A stretch of DNA of 64,000 bases from JAGNXB01 sp942490895 (GTDB lineage Bacteria; Bacteroidota; Bacteroidia; Chitinophagales; Saprospiraceae), in the NCBI GenBank assembly GCA_942490895.1, contig CALNZC010000029.1:186001-250000 (forward strand), read 5' to 3'. Shown here one piece after another: positions 44,874 to 53,816 of this stretch. The notes beneath the pieces are model-generated. The model made no database searches, was not told the origin of the DNA, and saw nothing but the letters and a program-made list of their open reading frames with translations. The position numbers and the translations under genes are program-made. Numbering within the stretch: the first letter of the stretch is position 1; the number at the start of each line of letters is the position of its first letter.

Positions 44874-46748
44874 TCACTCGTTCCCTTCCTCGGCGATCAT
44901 CATCCAGGCTAATTCCTTTTCTTCGACTTGCTGTTGAATGCCATCCAGCTCCTTGCTGAGGGTGGTGATGTCATCCGTGCTCAACGTCTCTTCTGCAAAT
45001 CGTTTATGGATCTGAGCCTTTCGCTCCTGGAGTTTGGCGATCTCCTTCTCCAGCTTGTCCATCTGCCGTTTTTGCTGATAGGTGATCCCGGATTGCTCTC
45101 CTTTTCGCGGGGTGGCTGTTTTTTGGGGTTCGGGCTCTCGTGCGGCGCGCTCCTCCCGTTGTTTTTCCCGGAGCCAGGTCCGATACTCTGTATAGGTGCC
45201 GTTATAATCCCTGATCTGACCTTCCCCTTCAAAAATGAAGAGGTGATCGACAATCTTGTCCATGAAATACCGGTCGTGAGTCACAATGAGGACTACTCCG
45301 GGGAAGTCCATCAGGTAATCCTCCAGGACATTCAGGGTGATCACGTCCAGGTCGTTGGTCGGCTCATCCAGGATCAGAAAATTGGGATTGTGCATGAGTA
45401 TGCTCAGGAGGTGGAGGCGTCTTTTTTCACCACCGGAAAGCTGTGAGACATACACCTGTTGCTGGGGTCGGGAAAACATGAATCGCTCCAGAAGCTGGGG
45501 AGCGGTGAGTTTCTGTCCTTTATCCAGAGGCACAAATTCAGCGATATCCCGGATCACATCAATCACTCGTTTGTCTTCTGAGAGTTGTAATCCAGACTGG
45601 GTGTAATACCCAAAGACGACTGTCCCACCGATGACGATCTTGCCGCTATCCGGCCGCAACTCCTGCGTGAGCATTTGCAGGAAAGTGGTTTTACCAACAC
45701 CATTCGGTCCAACGATACCGACACGTTCGCCTTTTTTGAATTTGTAGGAAAAATGGTCCACCAGCAACTTGTCATCAAATCGCTTGGTGAGGTAGTGGGC
45801 CTCCAGGATCTTACTTCCCAGTCGACTGCCTTTCAAGTCGATCTGCAGGTCCTTATCCGGTCCTTTAGCCGTTGCGGCCTCCTTGATCTGGTAAAACTTA
45901 TCGACTCTGGATTTGGCCTTGGTTCCCCGGCCGGAGGGCGAGCGACGCACCCATTCCAGCTCTCGGAGCATCAACTTGCGTAGTTTACCCTGTTCGACCT
46001 GCGAGGTGTCCTCCCGGGTGGTCTTCTTTTCAAGGAAGTCGGCATAATTGCCCTTGTATTTGTAGATCTCGCCACGCTCCAGTTCGACGATGGTATCGCA
46101 GACATTCTCCAGAAAATAGCGGTCGTGAGTGACGATAAAAATGGTCAGTGCCGGCTGGCTGAGAAACTGCTCCAGCCATTCGATCATTTCCACATCCAGG
46201 TGGTTGGTCGGCTCATCCAGGATGAGGAAGTCGGGGTCTTCGAGTATGACCCTGGCGAGGTCCAGGCGTTTTCGCTCCCCACCAGACATTTGTCCGACGG
46301 TCTTTTCCAGATCATGGAGGTTGAGTTTGCCCAACACCTCCTGGATTCTGGACTCCCTAGCCCAGCCCCCTTTTTCCTCCATTTCATGAAGGACATGCTC
46401 CATGTCAGGATGATTCGGATCCCGTTCCATTAGCTCCTGGTAGCGTGCCACCAGTTTCAAGACAGGGTCTCCCGTGTCCAGAATGACATCAATGACCCGC
46501 TTGTGATCTTCGAAGACAGCATCCTGGGTCAAAAATCCGAGACGGGCCTCCGGGTGTACTCCGACTCGTGCATGGGTGCCTTCCGGCAAGTCTACCCCGG
46601 CAGCAACCCGCAGTAGTGTACTCTTGCCAGAGCCGTTCCGGGCCACAAGACCTACTTTCTGACTTTTATTGATATGCAGGCTGACCTGGTTGAAGAGGAT
46701 CTTTTCTCCATAGGATTTGCTGACGTTTTCGAGTTCCAGGTAGGTCAT
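44874..46748 (-). CDS. ABC-F family ATPase (Uup-like)
   Basis: 624 residues with two ATP-binding cassettes and no membrane segment. Cassette 1: Walker A GLVARNGSGKSTLL, signature MSGGERKRLDLAR, Walker B LILDEPTNHLD. Cassette 2: GIVGPNGVGKTTFLQ, LSGGEKRRLHLL, FLILDEPTNDLD. A charged linker separates them, and a C-terminal Lys/Glu-rich coiled coil (about 545-615) is the mark of the Uup group. ABC-F proteins act on ribosomes; Uup is also linked to DNA structure. The start is supported by a TACCTTTG box 7 nt upstream. Confidence 0.93.
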   Translation of the reverse strand: MTYLELENVSKSYGEKILFNQVSLHINKSQKVGLVARNGSGKSTLLRVAAGVDLPEGTHARVGVHPEARLGFLTQDAVFEDHKRVIDVILDTGDPVLKLVARYQELMERDPNHPDMEHVLHEMEEKGGWARESRIQEVLGKLNLHDLEKTVGQMSGGERKRLDLARVILEDPDFLILDEPTNHLDVEMIEWLEQFLSQPALTIFIVTHDRYFLENVCDTIVELERGEIYKYKGNYADFLEKKTTREDTSQVEQGKLRKLMLRELEWVRRSPSGRGTKAKSRVDKFYQIKEAATAKGPDKDLQIDLKGSRLGSKILEAHYLTKRFDDKLLVDHFSYKFKKGERVGIVGPNGVGKTTFLQMLTQELRPDSGKIVIGGTVVFGYYTQSGLQLSEDKRVIDVIRDIAEFVPLDKGQKLTAPQLLERFMFSRPQQQVYVSQLSGGEKRRLHLLSILMHNPNFLILDEPTNDLDVITLNVLEDYLMDFPGVVLIVTHDRYFMDKIVDHLFIFEGEGQIRDYNGTYTEYRTWLREKQREERAAREPEPQKTATPRKGEQSGITYQQKRQMDKLEKEIAKLQERKAQIHKRFAEETLSTDDITTLSKELDGIQQQVEEKELAWMMIAEEGNE

Positions 46749-46755
46749 AGGCCGG

Positions 46756-46763
46756 CAAAGGTA
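46756..46763 (-). promoter_or_regulatory. ABC-F gene -7 box TACCTTTG
   Basis: Perfect TAnnTTTG match on the minus strand, seven bases before the ATG at 46748, implying a leader of only a few bases. Confidence 0.6.
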
Positions 46764-46893
46764 CGGCAGTCCGTTTCGCCATTTCTAAGGAAGTGCCGAA
46801 GCGAATGAAATATTTATCTAGAATGGAGGGGCTTTTCGAAGAAAACCTTGGAGGCCTTGTCCTTGCTGACCAACTCCATTTCTGGGCATCCCA

Positions 46894-46922
46894 TAAAAAA
46901 CCCCGCGGTCGAAACCGCAGGG
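46894..46922 (-). terminator. Terminator-like hairpin between ABC-F and EamA genes
   Basis: Read on the minus strand, CCCTGCGGT-TTCG-ACCGCGGGG has 8 of 9 pairs and is followed by six T. No annotated minus-strand gene ends here. It could end a short RNA or act as an attenuator upstream of the ABC-F gene. The rest of 46749-47098 holds no supported gene. Confidence 0.55.
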
Positions 46923-47098
46923 TACACGTTGCTTAACGCTTCACTCATTAAACATTGGCCACGGCAGATGGGATGATCAAAAAAGTACATCCACCATGGC
47001 TTAGAGAGAAGAGTCAGTCATGTCAGAAAATGCTGCCTGAGACGGAAGAATTATTTATTTATTTTTTGGTTGGTGAATTTCTCGGACCTTCGCACCCT

Positions 47099-48019
47099 AT
47101 GTCGGCAGCCCCTACTTATCCATTAAAAGCCTGGTTGGCCCTGGCTGCCGTCTGTATCATTTGGGGCACCACCTACATGGCCAACAAGGTAGGTGTGACC
47201 CATGTACCGCCTCTTCTGTTCTCTGCATTGCGCCAGATCATTGCCGGGGTCCTGATCCTCAGCTGGTTTGCTTTGCGCAACCAGATCCCCTGGAAGGATA
47301 AAGCCTATTTACGATTTCAAGCCACTATCGGTTTTTTCATGCTTTCTATCGGGAATGGTGTCAGTCTGGTGGCCTTGCGCTATCTCGATTCCGGCATCGC
47401 CGCCCTGCTCTCTGCCTCTTTGCCCATTGTGATCGTCCTGCTCAATCTGGCCATGCGCAGTGATGACCGTCCGACATGGAATGGCATCCTGGGCATCTCG
47501 CTGGGCATGGTGGGTATCCTCTTTATGAGCTGGGATGAATTGCATGTGTCTACCGAATCACGATTCGTCTGGGGACTGTTCTTTCTGTTGATCGCCTTGA
47601 CCGGTTGGGCCTATGGCTCGCTGATCTCTAAATCCAGGACATGGACCTATCCCGTCCTGCTCAATGCCGGCATCCAAATGATTGCTGGCGGGAGTATTAC
47701 GTTGACCTTCAGTTATCCGCTGGAAACATGGTCGGATATGCATTGGGTGCCGGAAGTGACCTGGGCGATGATCTATCTGGTGCTGATCGGCTCACTGATC
47801 GCCTACACATCCTATATGTATGCGCTGGCCCACATGCCTGCAACCATTGTGTCCATCTATTCCTACATCAATCCGCTGATCGCCCTGGTGGTCGGGTGGG
47901 CCATCCTGGATGAACGACTGGACAGCCGTGTGGGCATTGCCACACTCCTCATCCTGGGAGGAGTCTATCTGGTGAATCGCGATTATCTGCGGAAACGGAA
48001 ACGTGTGCGCATTCCCTGA
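47099..48019 (+). CDS. EamA/DMT family transporter
   Basis: 306 residues with ten membrane segments in two EamA repeats. The opening ALAAVCIIWGTTYMANKVG and the second-repeat SLIAYTSYMYALAHMPATIVSIYSYINPLIALVVGWAILDERL are characteristic of the drug/metabolite superfamily. The ATG at 47099 (MSAAPTYPLKAW) was chosen because it starts just before the first helix; an in-frame ATG at 46955 would add 48 residues with no family counterpart. The exported metabolite cannot be told. Confidence 0.92.
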   Translation: MSAAPTYPLKAWLALAAVCIIWGTTYMANKVGVTHVPPLLFSALRQIIAGVLILSWFALRNQIPWKDKAYLRFQATIGFFMLSIGNGVSLVALRYLDSGIAALLSASLPIVIVLLNLAMRSDDRPTWNGILGISLGMVGILFMSWDELHVSTESRFVWGLFFLLIALTGWAYGSLISKSRTWTYPVLLNAGIQMIAGGSITLTFSYPLETWSDMHWVPEVTWAMIYLVLIGSLIAYTSYMYALAHMPATIVSIYSYINPLIALVVGWAILDERLDSRVGIATLLILGGVYLVNRDYLRKRKRVRIP

Positions 48020-48042
48020 TCTACCCTGGATCAGGCATCAGG

Positions 48043-50679
48043 TCATTTCTTCTTTTTCTGAGCACCCCCTCCTTCGATCTCGAAGTCGTCAAGGTACTCG
48101 CCGTCTGATTTTCCAAGTGGCTTGGAAGTGCTCAGCGACGCCCGGGGCTGGGCAGGCTTAGTGATTCCCAAAGGTAGATTCAATGAGGTGCCAATGCCTG
48201 TCGTCCTTTCTGGACGTTCGGCAACAGGCTCTCCATCTTCCAGGTCATCATCGAATATCAACCTGCCAAATTCCGCTTCCAGAGCCGTACGAATGCGCTT
48301 GCGATGAAATTGGCTTCTTACAAAGTCATCTTTGACCCAATCACGGTCAGACTTGTACGTATAATCATCCACGGTACCAGAGAGATGGTAGTACAAATTG
48401 AACCAGCCGTTCTGGCGGGCTGGCTTCGGGGCTAATGAGGAATCATGGCGAGTGATCTTGTTGATCAGCACCTGTCCGGCATCGACACGCAGGCCGTAAT
48501 CGATCTTCTGGTCAAAACCGTGAAGTCCCGTCACATCCAGGACGAGAGCATTTGACTGAATAGTCATTTTGGGCAAATAGACCATCCCATCGACCACCTC
48601 CAGATAATTCTGCAAAGTGCTGAAACGGACATGCTTCAAATCTTTGACATGAATGAAGTCGGAGAATGATTCGAGGACATCCAGATTCTGAATCTCTCCA
48701 TTTTCCATCTGGATGGCTGAATAGACGTGAAGGTTCTCAGGAATGAACTGTCCCTTTGCATCCCATTCTGCATTGAAGAGCAGTTGGGTGCTCAGCGAGC
48801 CTTTGATCTGCTGGCCAGTGAGAAAGGTTTGCCCAAAGTTGTGGCATTGGCGGAAGGCTTCTTCTACCTCGACCTCTTCGCAGGTCAAGGCCCCCTCCCA
48901 AACTGTCTTCTGGCCCCAATTCAACTCGCCTTCCAGGTTGAGGTTGCCACCCATGGCTTGAGCATCCCCACTGATGAGCATGCTCCTGCCATCCAGGGCA
49001 ATGCTCCCGGTAAAGTCTTCTCCCTGGATATCCTGCCAGCTGAATTTTCCGATCTCAGCATGCAGCGTACCATCGTAACGGGTGAAGGATGAAGACCCTG
49101 ACGATGAGGCTGCCACAGCTTTCGCCTGTTCTTCGGGTTGGTTGCGCTGCCACTGTTGGAATTGTTCCATCAAAGCAAATGCATTCAACTCTTTGGAATG
49201 GACACGCCCGTCAAACCGGATGGGCACTGGAGCTGCTTGATCCCTGAATTGAGCCAGGAATCCTTTGACATCTCCATGAAGGATCAGTGTATTGTCGGCA
49301 ATCTCTACCTGTAACTGGCGCACACCCAGGTGGTCTTGATCAAGTTCGACTATTCCGGAAGGAATTGCAATCGGATCACCTTGATAAGTTAGTAGAACTC
49401 CAAGCAATTCGGCCCGCCCACTGGCCTGTAGATCGTTTCTGCTCAGTTTGCCTTTAATAACGATATCGTGAAAGTTCACCGTTCCCTCCTTCCCGCTGAC
49501 GAGATCGGTTTGAAGCAGTGTGATCGGCATCCGGCCATGTGCTTTGAGGTCAACGATGGCATCTTCAGGCTGGCGAATGGTGCCTTCCAGATGGAAAGGC
49601 TCGCCGGCATAGGTCGCGTTCAGTGATCGGATGGTGATCACACTATTGGCGGTATTCTTGCCGGCTGGCTGCTCCCATGAAATGGCGAGGTCGACATCCT
49701 CCAGCTTATCCCCGGCCCGGCGGAGCTTTCCGTCCTTCCAATGGAGGCTGGCTTTCATCTCTGGCAGTCGATTAGCTTTGCTGACACCTTTTATTGTCAG
49801 ATTAAAGTCTGCTGTTCCGGAAGGGTCGAATGGTTCTTTTGTGATGGATACTTGTCGGGAGACAAGACTCCAAAGTGCACCAACAGGTTGGTCCCCAGCC
49901 TGAAGGTCCAGATCCAGGTATGTGCCTTTTGGGCCCAGTTCCCAGCGCCCTTTGACAATGGTATGAATCTTATCCAATTGGAGGTCTGTACCGGCTAGTT
50001 CATAAAGATTAGTCTCCAGATGAATGGCCAGTGGGCCTGTGGCATTGACGGGCAGATCCTGAACCAGGGTGTCTTTTCCAGATTGCAGGAGGATCAGATG
50101 ACCGGCCAGTTCTTCTTCCAGTTGAATGGTTTGTGCATGCCATTTTCCTTTGATGGTGGCATCATCAATTCGATAATCCAGGGTGATGTTCTCTTGAAGA
50201 TCATGGTAATGGACCAGGAGTTGCTGGATGCGGGCTTTTCGGATATTCAGTCGAACAGCGGTGTTACTTTTTGGGTCGGAAGGAGCAAAGATGTCATAGT
50301 TGCCCTCTCCCTTTTTGTTGAAATGAAGATTCAGTCTTCCATCTTCTACGATCAGGGCATCCAGGGCGACTTCATCTGACCAGAGGGTCGACCAGCCCAT
50401 ATGCAACCCGAGAGTGCCACAAGTAAGAAGTGTATCACCGTCCGAGCCCTGGATATAGACATCCTGGAACGCACCACGGATACGGGGAAAGGCTCGAATA
50501 AAGGAAAGGTGAAATTCGCCGACCTCTACTTTGGTGGCAACTTCCTCTCTGACCAGGTTGAGGGCCATCTGTCCAAGCTTATCCTCAAAGATCCAGGCAA
50601 GCACATAGAGGCTTACCAGAAGCAGAAGAGAAGAAATGAGCAGTCGTTTTGCCCAGGTTACGTACCGAATCAGTGCCAT
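48043..50679 (-). CDS. AsmA-like protein
   Basis: 878 residues from the ATG at 50679 (MALIRYVTWAKRLLISSLLLLVSLYVLAWIF), with one N-terminal membrane helix and then a long beta-rich region. The start of the mature part (MALNLVREEVATKVEVGEFHLSFIRAFPRIRGAFQDVYIQG) and the later DLAISWEQPAG and LHAEIGKFSWQDIQGEDFTGSIALDGRSMLISGDAQAMGGNLNLEGELN are AsmA/TamB-like. Members of this superfamily form periplasm-spanning lipid bridges to the outer membrane. The C-terminus is a disordered, Lys-rich tail. An upstream in-frame ATG at 50733 is possible. Confidence 0.85.
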   Translation of the reverse strand: MALIRYVTWAKRLLISSLLLLVSLYVLAWIFEDKLGQMALNLVREEVATKVEVGEFHLSFIRAFPRIRGAFQDVYIQGSDGDTLLTCGTLGLHMGWSTLWSDEVALDALIVEDGRLNLHFNKKGEGNYDIFAPSDPKSNTAVRLNIRKARIQQLLVHYHDLQENITLDYRIDDATIKGKWHAQTIQLEEELAGHLILLQSGKDTLVQDLPVNATGPLAIHLETNLYELAGTDLQLDKIHTIVKGRWELGPKGTYLDLDLQAGDQPVGALWSLVSRQVSITKEPFDPSGTADFNLTIKGVSKANRLPEMKASLHWKDGKLRRAGDKLEDVDLAISWEQPAGKNTANSVITIRSLNATYAGEPFHLEGTIRQPEDAIVDLKAHGRMPITLLQTDLVSGKEGTVNFHDIVIKGKLSRNDLQASGRAELLGVLLTYQGDPIAIPSGIVELDQDHLGVRQLQVEIADNTLILHGDVKGFLAQFRDQAAPVPIRFDGRVHSKELNAFALMEQFQQWQRNQPEEQAKAVAASSSGSSSFTRYDGTLHAEIGKFSWQDIQGEDFTGSIALDGRSMLISGDAQAMGGNLNLEGELNWGQKTVWEGALTCEEVEVEEAFRQCHNFGQTFLTGQQIKGSLSTQLLFNAEWDAKGQFIPENLHVYSAIQMENGEIQNLDVLESFSDFIHVKDLKHVRFSTLQNYLEVVDGMVYLPKMTIQSNALVLDVTGLHGFDQKIDYGLRVDAGQVLINKITRHDSSLAPKPARQNGWFNLYYHLSGTVDDYTYKSDRDWVKDDFVRSQFHRKRIRTALEAEFGRLIFDDDLEDGEPVAERPERTTGIGTSLNLPLGITKPAQPRASLSTSKPLGKSDGEYLDDFEIEGGGAQKKKK

Positions 50680-50778
50680 CAGAAAAAGGGGGGTCTGTGC
50701 ATTAGAACGGGAATCCTTGCAAATTTGATACATCCATGGATATTTTTTATCATAGGTTGCACAGTAACTCTTGGAAAC

Positions 50779-50786
50779 TTATCTTT
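50779..50786 (+). promoter_or_regulatory. tRNA-Val promoter -7 box
   Basis: TATCTTTG, exact match; a TTG at 50757-50759 lies 19 nt upstream as a -33 candidate. The tRNA begins 38 nt downstream. Confidence 0.65.
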
Positions 50787-50824
50787 GCCTCCGCTTTCAC
50801 CGAAAGGGGTGATTGTTCAAATAA

Positions 50825-50899
50825 GGGCTCATAGCTCAGTTGGTTCAGAGCACCTCGTTTACACCGAGGGGGTCGGAGGTTCGAATCCTTCTGGGCCCA
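50825..50899 (+). tRNA. tRNA-Val (anticodon TAC)
   Basis: A 75-nt cloverleaf. The acceptor arms GGGCTCA and TGGGCCC pair (one G-T). The D arm is AGCTC..GAGC, the anticodon arm is CTCGT-TTACACC-GAG style with anticodon TAC, and the T arm GGAGGTTCGAATCCTT contains the GTTCGAATC consensus. Discriminator base A at 50899. CCA is not encoded (ACCC follows). It lies between the divergent AsmA-like gene and the oxidoreductase gene. Confidence 0.95.
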
Positions 50900-50905
50900 C
50901 CCTTT

Positions 50906-50935
50906 AAAAGGTCTTCCGTTTGGAAGACCTTTTTT
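50906..50935 (+). terminator. Rho-independent terminator of tRNA-Val
   Basis: AAAAGGTCTTCC pairs with GGAAGACCTTTT across a GTTT loop, ending in a T run, 6 nt after the tRNA. Confidence 0.9.
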
Positions 50936-51075
50936 GATTTCAGGCCCACTCTGCAATCGCCCGCCATCCCCTTACCATTCTTACCCCCAAAGCCATTCAT
51001 CTTGGCGATGATGCCCGTCGCCTATGGCTTACAGGGTTTGGTCGAACTGTATACTCCCAGGCAGATCTGTGCTTC

Positions 51076-51083
51076 TATCTTTG
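51076..51083 (+). promoter_or_regulatory. -7 box TATCTTTG of the oxidoreductase/nitrilase operon
   Basis: Exact TAnnTTTG match, 45 nt before the ATG at 51129. Confidence 0.6.
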
Positions 51084-51128
51084 AGCACACCGATCATCTA
51101 TAAGTATTCAACGGACCAAAATCAACCC

Positions 51129-52088
51129 ATGAAAGCAGCCCAGCACACCCAATACGGACCACCAGAAGTGGTTCAACTTGTCGACCTGGCCACGCCGCAA
51201 CCCACAGCAAGAGAGGTGCTGGTCAGGGTGCATACCACAACCGTCAATCGAACTGATTGTGGATTTAGAAGTGCAGAATATTTTATTTCTCGATTCTGGA
51301 GTGGACTTTTTCGCCCAAAATATCAAGTACTTGGCAATGAGTTTGCAGGTGAAGTGGTACAAGTTGGTCCAGATGTGACCTCTTTTTCCATCGGAGATCG
51401 GGTATTCGGATACAATGATGTCCGTTTTGGTGGCCACGCCGAATTTCTGGTCATAGGCGAACAGGAGGCTATCGCCCACATACCGGAATCTTTCTCCTAC
51501 ACTGAGGCAGCACCCCTCCTGGAAGGATCTCACTACGCCCTCTGTGATATCCGTGCAGCCAATGTACAGTCGGGACAGAATGTCATGGTCTACGGTGCTA
51601 CTGGTGCCATTGGTTCGGCAGCCGTTCAATTGCTCAAGCATATGGGTGCGCACGTGACTGCCGTTTGCAACACAAAAAATGTGGAGCTGGTCAGATCGCT
51701 GGGCGCAGATGTCGTGATCGATTATCTGACTGAAGACTACACCCAAACAAAGAAGAGGTTTGATTTTATTTTTGATGCTGTCGGCAAAAGCTCCTTCGGA
51801 CTCTGCAAACCCCTTCTTCACTCCAAAGGGATCTACATTTCTACAGAATTGGGAATGCGTGGTGAAAATATCTTTTACGCCCTGTTCACCCCCCTGTTCA
51901 AAGGCAGAAAAGTGCTGTTCCCCCTGCCTTCGATCACCCGAAAAGATGTCCTCTATTTGAAGGATCTTGCCGAACGGGGCGCATTTAAACCGGTGATCGA
52001 TCGGGAGTATCCATTTGCATCCATCGTGGAGGCGTACACCTATGTAGAATCCGGTCAGAAAACTGGAAATGTGGTGATCAACCTTTAA
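51129..52088 (+). CDS. Zinc-independent MDR-family NAD(P)-dependent oxidoreductase
   Basis: 319 residues. It has the N-terminal catalytic fold (MKAAQHTQYGPPEVVQLVDLATP, EVLVRVHTTTVNRTDCGFRSAEYF, VLGNEFAGEVVQVGPDVTSF) and the nucleotide-binding Rossmann segment VMVYGATGAIGSAAVQLLKHMGAHVTAV. The cofactor-binding Ser/Arg region gives no clear NADH or NADPH signal. The Cys/His ligands of zinc dehydrogenases are absent, as in quinone oxidoreductases. The ATG at 51129 lies downstream of the promoter box; an in-frame ATG at 51024 would precede it. It is followed by the nitrilase gene after 8 nt. Confidence 0.92.
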   Translation: MKAAQHTQYGPPEVVQLVDLATPQPTAREVLVRVHTTTVNRTDCGFRSAEYFISRFWSGLFRPKYQVLGNEFAGEVVQVGPDVTSFSIGDRVFGYNDVRFGGHAEFLVIGEQEAIAHIPESFSYTEAAPLLEGSHYALCDIRAANVQSGQNVMVYGATGAIGSAAVQLLKHMGAHVTAVCNTKNVELVRSLGADVVIDYLTEDYTQTKKRFDFIFDAVGKSSFGLCKPLLHSKGIYISTELGMRGENIFYALFTPLFKGRKVLFPLPSITRKDVLYLKDLAERGAFKPVIDREYPFASIVEAYTYVESGQKTGNVVINL

Positions 52089-52096
52089 TTTACAAG

Positions 52097-53068
52097 ATGG
52101 CAAAAAGAAACTCCGTAGACACCCTGCATATTGGCATGGCTCAAATGGCTCCGGTCTGGTTGGACAAGAAACTGACCCTGGAGAAAATCGAATCGTTTAT
52201 TCTGCAGGCTGCTGACCAGAAATGTGAGTTGGTCGTGTTTGGAGAAGGGCTCTTACCGGGTTATCCTTTCTGGTTGTCTCTCACCCATGGCGCATCCTTT
52301 AATGCACCGATGCAAAAGGAGATTCATGCTCATTATACGCGAAATGCGATTCAGATTGAAGCCGGAGAACTGGAGTCGATCTGCTCCCTGGCAAAATCGC
52401 ATCATATTGCGATCTATCTGGGTATCATCGAACGGGCAAAAAACCGCGGCGGGCACAGCCTTTATTGTTCACTGGTCTACATCGATGCCAGTGGTATCAT
52501 TCGTTCTGTTCACCGAAAGCTGCAACCCACTTATGAAGAGCGGCTAACCTGGGCCCCGGGTGACGGTCATGGACTGCAAGTACATCCAATCAAACAGTTT
52601 CATGTTGGCGGCCTTAATTGCTGGGAAAACTGGATGCCTCTGGCCAGAACTGCACTGTATGGATTGGGTGAAGATCTGCACATCGCCGTGTGGCCCGGGA
52701 CGGATGAAAATACGATGGACATCACCCGGTTTATGGCCCGAGAGGCTCGGTCTTTTGTCGTCTCTGTTTCAGGATTGATGCGTCTCCAAGATATTCCGAT
52801 GGACACTCCTCATCGGGATGCCATTATTGCCGGAGCACCCGAGGTTTTAGCCAATGGCGGCTCCTGCATCGCCGGGCCGGATGGACAGTGGATCGTCCCA
52901 CCTGTCATTCATGAAGAACGGTTAATCACCGCTACTCTGGACATTCGACGTGTCCTGGAAGAGCGGCAGAATTTTGACCCCACCGGGCATTATTCTCGAC
53001 CTGATGTGACGAAGCTGACTGTTTACCGGAACCGTCAGTCGGTCGTCGATTTTATCGATGAGGAATAG
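52097..53068 (+). CDS. Nitrilase (carbon-nitrogen hydrolase, branch 1-like)
   Basis: 323 residues. The catalytic triad is complete: Glu50 in VVFGEGLLPGYPFW, Lys141 in HRKLQPTYEERL and Cys175 in GGLNCWENWMPLAR. The CWENWMP context and the RKLQPTYEERLTW block fit true nitrilases, which turn nitriles into carboxylic acids and ammonia, more than amidases. Nitrilases often form spiral filaments. The adjoining oxidoreductase gene (8 nt upstream) suggests a short catabolic or detoxification route, but the substrate cannot be named. Confidence 0.92.
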   Translation: MAKRNSVDTLHIGMAQMAPVWLDKKLTLEKIESFILQAADQKCELVVFGEGLLPGYPFWLSLTHGASFNAPMQKEIHAHYTRNAIQIEAGELESICSLAKSHHIAIYLGIIERAKNRGGHSLYCSLVYIDASGIIRSVHRKLQPTYEERLTWAPGDGHGLQVHPIKQFHVGGLNCWENWMPLARTALYGLGEDLHIAVWPGTDENTMDITRFMAREARSFVVSVSGLMRLQDIPMDTPHRDAIIAGAPEVLANGGSCIAGPDGQWIVPPVIHEERLITATLDIRRVLEERQNFDPTGHYSRPDVTKLTVYRNRQSVVDFIDEE

Positions 53069-53748
53069 TCTGGATCCTCGCCTTTTTTGAGTCTCGCTAG
53101 GTACAGTGTTTCAATGACAGCATTTGCATACTCACACAAAGGGATAAAATATTCGCACCATGAGCATGGCTATAATATTTCCACCGATTTGGATCAGAGG
53201 GAGACATCAGCAGTCAGCCATTTGTTGATCTGAGTGTAAAAATCCGGTATCAGACGACTGGCTGTTCAACGTTTAAAGAGTGCCGACAAGTCAGCACTCT
53301 GTTCAAGGCCTGCCCGCCCACTGGCTGGTTCAAGGTGGCCATGAGTGCTTGGGGTTGAACCCTGGTGACAATTGTGCCCCCTGGACGATTGACTCATGGG
53401 ACGTTTATTCGTTTATGAGTTTATTCGTTAAAACCTTAGTCTAAACTGCGTTGGTTCGGGTGTCTCACTCGAACCGGTTATTGGGCGAGGGCTCACCCCA
53501 AACTTGAAGGAGCTGGTGAGATACCAGCACCAACAAAATATCTGAATTATTATACTTGGGTTGAGTGTCCCCCTCCCATACAAATACAAGGCCCGAAGCG
53601 ATCTGACTTCATGAGGGGGATAAAGGGGGAGGCTGAGAATTCCTGACTGCTTACCTGAGTACAATTCCTTTGATCAACGATTCTGGTTGGGTTCGGTTCG
53701 GTCCGTCGGTTTCGATGACCTGGCTGCTCAACGTTCAAACTAAATCAG
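53069..53748. other. Gene-free region between the nitrilase and SprB-like genes
   Basis: No supported gene. It contains tttattcgtttatgag words near 53404 and the mini-hairpin at 53512. Confidence 0.65.
53512..53528. repeat. GGTGAGATACC mini-hairpin
   Basis: GCTGGT-GAGAT-ACCAGC. Compared with GCCGGT-GAGAC-ACCGGC at 13632 the stem differs by a C-G to T-A pair exchange that keeps pairing. Confidence 0.6.
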
Positions 53749-53793
53749 AAAGCCTGCCTCAGCATGTCGCATCGACATACAAAGGCAGGCTTT
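53749..53793 (-). terminator. Long hairpin after the SprB-like gene
   Basis: AAAGCCTGCCT pairs with AGGCAGGCTTT, with an inner ATGTCG/CGACAT stem. It starts 23 nt after the stop codon on the minus strand. The T tract is only three bases, so termination may be partial. Confidence 0.6.
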
Positions 53794-53816
53794 AATAATT
53801 CGTTGATTAACCCGAA

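Noticed and set aside
51108..52103. 331-codon minus-strand frame
   Set aside because: Antisense to the oxidoreductase gene, whose Rossmann motif is unambiguous.
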